Part shown: piece by piece, positions 59,336 through 64,000 of the stretch
Layout of the letters: every line of letters starts with the position of its first letter
Position numbering within the stretch: the first letter of the stretch is position 1
Assembly: GCF_900105925.1 (NCBI RefSeq)
Contig: NZ_LT629791.1
Location: 3,569,278 to 3,633,277, forward strand
Reading direction: 5' to 3'
Source of the DNA: Jiangella alkaliphila
GTDB lineage: Bacteria; Actinomycetota; Actinomycetes; Jiangellales; Jiangellaceae
DNA: 64,000 bases
The notes under the pieces: generated by a model
Database searches by the model: none
The model's input: the letters and a program-made list of their open reading frames with translations, nothing else
What the model was told of the DNA's origin: nothing
Program-made: the position numbers and the translations under genes

Positions 59336-60409
59336 ATGTCCGGGCAGTACATGCGACTCGAAGACATGCTGACGACCATGGATTCGTCGATTCGTGAATG
59401 TCTGACGATCATCGACAAGCACGCGGTCTCGACGATCTTCGTCGTCGACGCCGGTGGCCGCCTGGACGGCGCCGTGAGCGACCGGGCCATCAGGAGGGCT
59501 CTGGTCAGCGGCGCCGGGGTCGACGACACCATCGGTGAGCTGATCGCCGCGCCGGCCGCGACCGCGTCGCCAGGCGAAGGCAGGGCCGAGGTGCTGGACG
59601 TCATGCATGCCCTCGGCGTCGCCGAGATCCCGATCGTCGACGGCGACGGTCGTGTCGTCGGCGTTCACATCGAGCGAGAGATCGTCGGAGCGGAGCCGCT
59701 GGAGAACTGGGCGGTCGTGATGGCCGGCGGTCGCGGCACGCGACTCGCACCGTTGACCGATGACATTCCGAAGCCGATGTTGCCGGTGGCGGGACGGCCG
59801 ATTCTGGAGCGCATCGTCCTGCATCTGGTCGGCTCCGGAATCAGGCGCATCTTCCTTTCGGTCAACTATCTGGGCGAGCTGATCGAGCACTACTTCGGTG
59901 ACGGTTCCGCGTATGGATGCGCCATCGAATATCTGCGCGAGACTCCGGATCGGCCACTGGGTACGGGTGGTGCTCTCGGCCTGCTGGGTGCCGTGGGCGG
60001 GCGGGCGACGCACCCCGTCCTGGTGATGAACGGAGACCTCGTCACCGGCTTCTCGGTCGGGGAGCTGCTGGCCGCACATGCCGGCAGCGGCGCCGCCGCG
60101 ACGATCGCGACGAGCGAGTACGAGCACCAGGTGCCCTTCGGGGTCCTGGAGTCGCGCGACGGGCGACTGGTTCGCATGATCGAGAAGCCGACGAGGTCCT
60201 GGCCGGTGAACGCCGGAATCTACGTGCTGTCGCCGAAACTCCTGCCGCGGGTGCCGCAGGGGGTGCTGTATCCGATCACCGAGCTGTTCGACGACTGCCT
60301 GAGCCGTGGTGAGTCGGTCGGGCTCTGGCCGATCTCCGATCGATGGCAGGACATCGGCCGTCCGCACGAGCTGGCTCAGGCCAGGGGTCTGTCACGGGAA
60401 TCCGCCTGA
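59336..60409 (+). CDS. CBS-domain/sugar nucleotidyltransferase fusion
   Basis: A 357-residue protein. Residues about 1-120 are a CBS pair ('MRLEDMLTTMDSSIRECLTIIDKHAVSTIFVVDAGGRLDGAVSDRAIRRAL', 'ALGVAEIPIVDGDGRVVGVHI'). The NTP-transferase domain follows, with 'VVMAGGRGTRLAPLTDDIPKPMLPVAGRPILERIV' and 'VLVMNGDLVTGFSV'. Such fusions activate sugars for surface glycans, and the CBS pair may sense adenine nucleotides. ATG 59336 follows GGAG. It is divergent from the Xre-fusion gene. Confidence 0.88.
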   Translation: MSGQYMRLEDMLTTMDSSIRECLTIIDKHAVSTIFVVDAGGRLDGAVSDRAIRRALVSGAGVDDTIGELIAAPAATASPGEGRAEVLDVMHALGVAEIPIVDGDGRVVGVHIEREIVGAEPLENWAVVMAGGRGTRLAPLTDDIPKPMLPVAGRPILERIVLHLVGSGIRRIFLSVNYLGELIEHYFGDGSAYGCAIEYLRETPDRPLGTGGALGLLGAVGGRATHPVLVMNGDLVTGFSVGELLAAHAGSGAAATIATSEYEHQVPFGVLESRDGRLVRMIEKPTRSWPVNAGIYVLSPKLLPRVPQGVLYPITELFDDCLSRGESVGLWPISDRWQDIGRPHELAQARGLSRESA

Positions 60410-60685
60410 GCGGAGCCGCGCGCACCGAACAGCTTGACGCCGGCAGCTGATACTCATAGTCTTCAGCCACAGTTGACCTGTTGATCTATCAGTATTCGCA
60501 TGCTGTGACGTCGTTGCTGTTGAAGACTTCCGCATAGCGTCCTGGCGGAGGCATGTGCGACCCTTGTCTTACCGTGGCTTCCCACCGTCGCCATTTGATG
60601 AATTCGTTGTCGGTGGTCACGTGGCTTGACGCGTACTGAGATCGGCCGTGCACTCCTCGGCCGATACGCGTTGCGAGGAGCCTCT

Positions 60686-63388
60686 ATGAACGAGCCGACC
60701 CAGCTTCGTGTCGAACACCTCAGTGAACCCCTCGGTCTCGACGTGCGAAGGCCGCGATTGTCCTGGCTGCTGCCGCTGGACGCGGCCGAGCAGGTGGCGT
60801 ACCGCATCCGCGCCGGGGCCTGGGACTCAGGCAGAGTCGAGTCGCGGCAGTCGGTGCTGGTGCCGTACGGCGGACCCGAGCTCGCCTCCGGCCAGCGGGT
60901 GACCTGGCGCGTCAAGGTCTGGACCGACGCCGGTGAGAGCCGTTGGTCCGGCCCGGCGATCTGGGAGATGGGCCTGCTCGACGAGGGCGACTGGACAGCG
61001 GACTGGATCGAGCCGGCCGAAGCCGCATCCGTACGGGCCCAGATCCTTCATCCGGCCTACCTGCTCCGGCGCGAGTTCACGCTGGACGCGCCGGTCGAAA
61101 CGGCGCGGTTGCACGTCACCGCGCACGGCCTCTACGAGGTGTACCTCAACGGTCGCCGGGTCGGTGACGTCGAGCTGACACCCGGTTTCACCAGCTACTC
61201 CTCGACGGTGCAGGTCCAGACGTTCGACGTCGGCGCGATGCTCCGGCCCGGTGCCAACGTTCTGGGCGCGGTGCTGTCCGACGGCTGGTTTCGTGGTCAG
61301 GCCACCGGCTTTCGCCACGTGCGCTCGTATGGCGACGCCGTCGCCCTGCTGGCCCAACTGCAGGTGCGCGGGTCCGACGGCGGGACGCGTGTGGTCGCCA
61401 GCGGTGCGGACTGGTCGTTCCTGCCCGGGCCGATCGTCTCGGCCGACCTCTACGAGGGCCAGGTCGTCGACCTGCGCCGCGACCGCGCCGACTGGTGTCA
61501 GCCGGGGGCGGTTCGGGACGGTTGGTCACCGGTGGTCGTGCGGGAGCACGGCTTCGGGCGGCTGCGATGGTCGCCGGCGCCGCCCGTCCGCCGGGTCGAG
61601 GAGCTCCGTCCCCGGGCGGTCCACCGTCCGCGCCACGGCCGGCACGTCTTCGACCTCGGCCAGAACATCAACGGCTGGGCCCGGCTTACCCGGCTCGGGC
61701 CGCCCGGAACGTCGCTGGTGCTGACGCACGCCGAAGCGGTCGACGCGGATGGCAACGCCACGACCGCCACGCTCACTCCCGACACCGACGTCATCCCCAC
61801 CGCCGACGGATGGCCGTGGGACACGTCGATCCTCAAACGGCCGCTGCAGGTGGACGAGGTGACATCGGCCGGCCGAACCGGCGACGTGTTCGAGCCCCGG
61901 CACACGACGCACGGCTTCCGCTACGTCCAGATCGACGGCTACCCCGGCGACCTTGACGTCGACGACGTCACCGGGGCGGTGGTCCATACCGACCTGCGGC
62001 GCACAGGCTGGTTCGCCTGCAGCGACGAACGGGTCAACCGCCTGCACCAGGCCGCGGTCTGGAGCCTGCGCGGGAACGCCTGCGACATCCCGACCGACTG
62101 CCCGACACGGGAGCGCGCCGGCTGGACCGGCGACTGGCAGGTGTTCGTCGCCAGCGCGGCGTTCCTCTACGACGTCGCCGGCTTCTCGGCCAAGTGGCTG
62201 CGCGACCTCGCGTCCGATCAGTGGCGCGACGGCACCGTGCAGCACTTCGCACCGAACCCCGTTCCGATGGACATGCCCGGCAACCCGATCCCGCCCGGCT
62301 CGGCCGGTTGGGGCGACGCCGCGGTGATCGTGCCGTGGGAGATCTACCGCGCCTACGGTGACGCCGGCGTGCTCGAGGAACAGTGGCCGTCCATGACGGC
62401 ATGGGTCGACCGCGGCGCCCGTGCGGCGCGCGATCACCGCCACCCCGACCGGGTCGCGGTGCGGCCCAGCACCGCTGCGCACGAGCGCTATCTCTGGGAC
62501 ACCGGTTTCCATTTCGGTGAGTGGCTCGAACCAGAGGTGCCCGAGTTCGATCCGATTGCGCTGGTCGCCGAGGATCACGGCGACCTCGCCAGCGCCTACC
62601 TGCATCATTCAGCCGACCTGCTCAGCCGCAGCGCCGCCGTGCTCGGCCGCACCGGCGACGCGGACCGCTACGGCGAGCTCGCGGCGGCGGTCAAGGCGGC
62701 CTGGCAACAGGAGTTCCTCGGCGCCGACGGCGCGCTGCTCCGCGACACCCAGGCCGCGCACGTCCGGGCGCTGGCGTTCGGCCTGGTCCCGGACGAGTTG
62801 CGCGACTCGGTCGCCCAGCGCCTGGTCCAGCTCGTGCGCGAGGCCGGCACGCATCTCACGACCGGGTTCCTCTCGACCGGGTACCTGCTGCCGGTGCTCG
62901 CGGAGACCGGCCATGTCGACGTCGCCTACGAGCTGTTGTTCCAGGACACCGAGCCCTCGTGGCTCACGATGATCGATCGCGGCGCGACGACGATCTGGGA
63001 GGACTGGCGAGGCATCGACGAGAACGGCGCGGCGTTGCTGTCGCTGAACCACTACAGCAAGGGTGCTGTCATCTCGTTCCTCCATCGCCATACGGCCGGC
63101 CTCACCCCGATCGACGACCAGCCGGGATATCGCCGATTCCGGGTCGCTCCACAGCCCGGCGGCGGGCTCACGCATGCACGTGCCATCCACGATTCGCCCT
63201 ATGGCCCGATCTCGGTCGCGTGGCGATCGGACGGCGAGACTTTCACACTCCATGTGAGTGTCCCGCCCGGTGCCACGGCCGACGTGATCCTTCCCGACGG
63301 TGACACGTTCGTCGCCGGCCCAGGACGGGTGCGGCGAACGTGCGCAGTTGACATGAATCGTTTCGGTCCCGCCGGAGCGGTGGTGTAG
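60686..63388 (+). CDS. Alpha-L-rhamnosidase, glycoside hydrolase family 78
   Basis: A 900-residue GH78 enzyme. The N-terminal beta domains include 'GLDVRRPRLSWLL' and 'ARLHVTAHGLYEVYLNGRRVGDVELTPGFTSYSS'. The (alpha/alpha)6 catalytic part has 'NACDIPTDCPTRERAGWTGDWQVFVASAAF' with acidic catalytic residues, and 'TTIWEDWRGIDENGAALLSLNHYSKGAV'. There is no signal peptide, so it probably cleaves rhamnose from imported glycosides. The ATG follows GAGGAG. The start of an oligopeptide-type permease gene lies downstream. Confidence 0.92.
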   Translation: MNEPTQLRVEHLSEPLGLDVRRPRLSWLLPLDAAEQVAYRIRAGAWDSGRVESRQSVLVPYGGPELASGQRVTWRVKVWTDAGESRWSGPAIWEMGLLDEGDWTADWIEPAEAASVRAQILHPAYLLRREFTLDAPVETARLHVTAHGLYEVYLNGRRVGDVELTPGFTSYSSTVQVQTFDVGAMLRPGANVLGAVLSDGWFRGQATGFRHVRSYGDAVALLAQLQVRGSDGGTRVVASGADWSFLPGPIVSADLYEGQVVDLRRDRADWCQPGAVRDGWSPVVVREHGFGRLRWSPAPPVRRVEELRPRAVHRPRHGRHVFDLGQNINGWARLTRLGPPGTSLVLTHAEAVDADGNATTATLTPDTDVIPTADGWPWDTSILKRPLQVDEVTSAGRTGDVFEPRHTTHGFRYVQIDGYPGDLDVDDVTGAVVHTDLRRTGWFACSDERVNRLHQAAVWSLRGNACDIPTDCPTRERAGWTGDWQVFVASAAFLYDVAGFSAKWLRDLASDQWRDGTVQHFAPNPVPMDMPGNPIPPGSAGWGDAAVIVPWEIYRAYGDAGVLEEQWPSMTAWVDRGARAARDHRHPDRVAVRPSTAAHERYLWDTGFHFGEWLEPEVPEFDPIALVAEDHGDLASAYLHHSADLLSRSAAVLGRTGDADRYGELAAAVKAAWQQEFLGADGALLRDTQAAHVRALAFGLVPDELRDSVAQRLVQLVREAGTHLTTGFLSTGYLLPVLAETGHVDVAYELLFQDTEPSWLTMIDRGATTIWEDWRGIDENGAALLSLNHYSKGAVISFLHRHTAGLTPIDDQPGYRRFRVAPQPGGGLTHARAIHDSPYGPISVAWRSDGETFTLHVSVPPGATADVILPDGDTFVAGPGRVRRTCAVDMNRFGPAGAVV

Positions 63389-63491
63389 CGCCTCTGCGGG
63401 CATGCCGGCCGGCAGTCCGATTACCACGATTCGTGACAGCTTTTCCGCGCGTCGTGACATCACAAGTCGACCCCGGATCATCTCGTCAGGC

Positions 63492-63508
63492 CTGTCATCG
63501 ATTGACAG
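63492..63508. promoter_or_regulatory. CTGTCA-N5-TGACAG dyad before the permease gene
   Basis: A 6-bp inverted repeat with a 5-base spacer in the 270-bp gap between the rhamnosidase and permease genes. Two CGTGACA copies 21 bp apart (63432, 63453) lie upstream. It is a possible operator region. Confidence 0.4.
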
Positions 63509-63658
63509 CCGCCTCCTGAGGCTCTTAACGTCTCGTTAGGCAGTTGTTTCTTTGAGCGGAACAAGGCGTTCATTCAATGGACCCGCGCCGCGGGTTCGCC
63601 TCGTCTCCGGACTCAGCCGCCAAGTCGCGGGAGCCGGTGTCGCTGGGGAAGGGGTGCA

Positions 63659-64000
63659 ATGCTGGCCTACGTCTTGCGCCGGTTGCTCGTCGCGGCCCCT
63701 GTGCTGGTCGGGATCCTCCTGATCTCGTTCATCCTGGTTCAGCTGATGCCAGGAGACCCGGTACGGGCGTTGATGAGCCCCGAGGAGATGGCTGCCTCAC
63801 CCGAGTACGTCGCACGCCGCCGTGCGGAGCTGGGGCTGGACGATCCTGTGCTCGTGCAGTTCCTGGCCTGGGTGCGGGAGCTCGCCCAGGGCCACCTCGG
63901 GTACTCGTTCCACGGGCGGGTCCCAGTGGCCGAGCTGATCGGGGAACGGATCGGTCCTACCGTCCTCCTCGCCCTGGTCGCGCTGGCCATCGCGTTGATC
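63659..64000 (+). CDS. DppB-type ABC permease, 3' end cut by window
   Basis: The first 114 codons of a peptide/nickel-type permease. It starts 'MLAYVLRRLLVAAPVLVGILLISFILVQLMPGDPV', the hallmark of DppB, and continues 'RRRAELGLDDPVLVQFLAWVRELAQGHLGYSFHGRVPVAELIGERIGPTVLLALVAL'. GGGAAGGGG precedes the ATG. It probably begins an importer operon for peptides or glycosides linked to the rhamnosidase. Confidence 0.9.
   Translation, partial: MLAYVLRRLLVAAPVLVGILLISFILVQLMPGDPVRALMSPEEMAASPEYVARRRAELGLDDPVLVQFLAWVRELAQGHLGYSFHGRVPVAELIGERIGPTVLLALVALAIALI

Overview
The window is dense, very GC-rich DNA (codon third positions almost all G or C). It has frequent GTG starts, ATGA/GTGA stop-start overlaps, twin DrrA/DrrB-type exporters, an AfsR/SARP-type regulator, a streptogrisin-like protease and actinobacterial-style inositol genes. 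This points to a high-GC actinomycete; a Jiangella-like organism is a guess. No rRNA, CRISPR array, integrase, transposase or phage gene was seen. One tRNA-Asn is present.

Layout. 1-3.7 kb: end of a RibD-like reductase, a VOC protein, a LysR regulator, a DrrAB-type exporter and tRNA-Asn. 3.7-8.3 kb: a three-gene sugar operon (Gfo/Idh dehydrogenase, DUF993 TIM barrel, sugar-phosphate isomerase-like) and a LacI regulator. 8.3-16.9 kb: myo-inositol catabolic operon (iolG, iolC, a Cgl0159-type aldolase-like gene, iolB, iolD, iolA, a mannitol-dehydrogenase-family gene). 16.9-19 kb: secreted FnIII protein and a SigA/SigB-type sigma factor. 19.2-24 kb: a second sugar operon (IolE-like inosose dehydratase candidate, Gfo/Idh, GH38 alpha-mannosidase). 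It appears to supply the dehydratase missing from the main iol operon and shares a TTGTC-N2-GACAA operator with it. 24-28.8 kb: secreted serine protease, an ABC exporter with a divergent TetR gene, and a HEPN-like unknown gene. 28.8-35.2 kb: sugar or phosphodiester ABC importer with a PHP-type phosphoesterase and a DasR-like GntR regulator. 35.3-36 kb: HicA/HicB-like toxin-antitoxin pair. 36-39 kb: three paralogous membrane proteins of unknown function. 39-44.2 kb: a second DrrAB exporter and a large SARP/NB-ARC regulator. 44.2-51.3 kb: beta-lactamase-fold hydrolase, M3 oligopeptidase, Gfo/Idh, ThuA-like protein, aldose epimerase, LigD-type primase domain and cold-shock protein.

51.3-59.3 kb is the most unusual part. 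It holds an MFS exporter, a cobalamin-binding radical SAM enzyme that resembles tryptophan 2-C-methyltransferase (TsrM), a small Xre regulator, a tryptophanase, a frameshifted AraC regulator, and a protein that fuses the same Xre domain to winged-helix, nucleotidyltransferase-like and HEPN-like domains. The two paralogous Xre genes carry the same 17-bp sequence in their promoter regions, each pointing toward its Xre gene. Together these suggest a small regulated locus that methylates tryptophan and cleaves it, possibly releasing 2-methylindole; this is inference.

59.3-64 kb: a CBS/sugar-nucleotidyltransferase fusion, a GH78 alpha-L-rhamnosidase and the start of a DppB-type permease gene cut by the window edge.

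All identifications come from reading motifs by eye. No database search was run.
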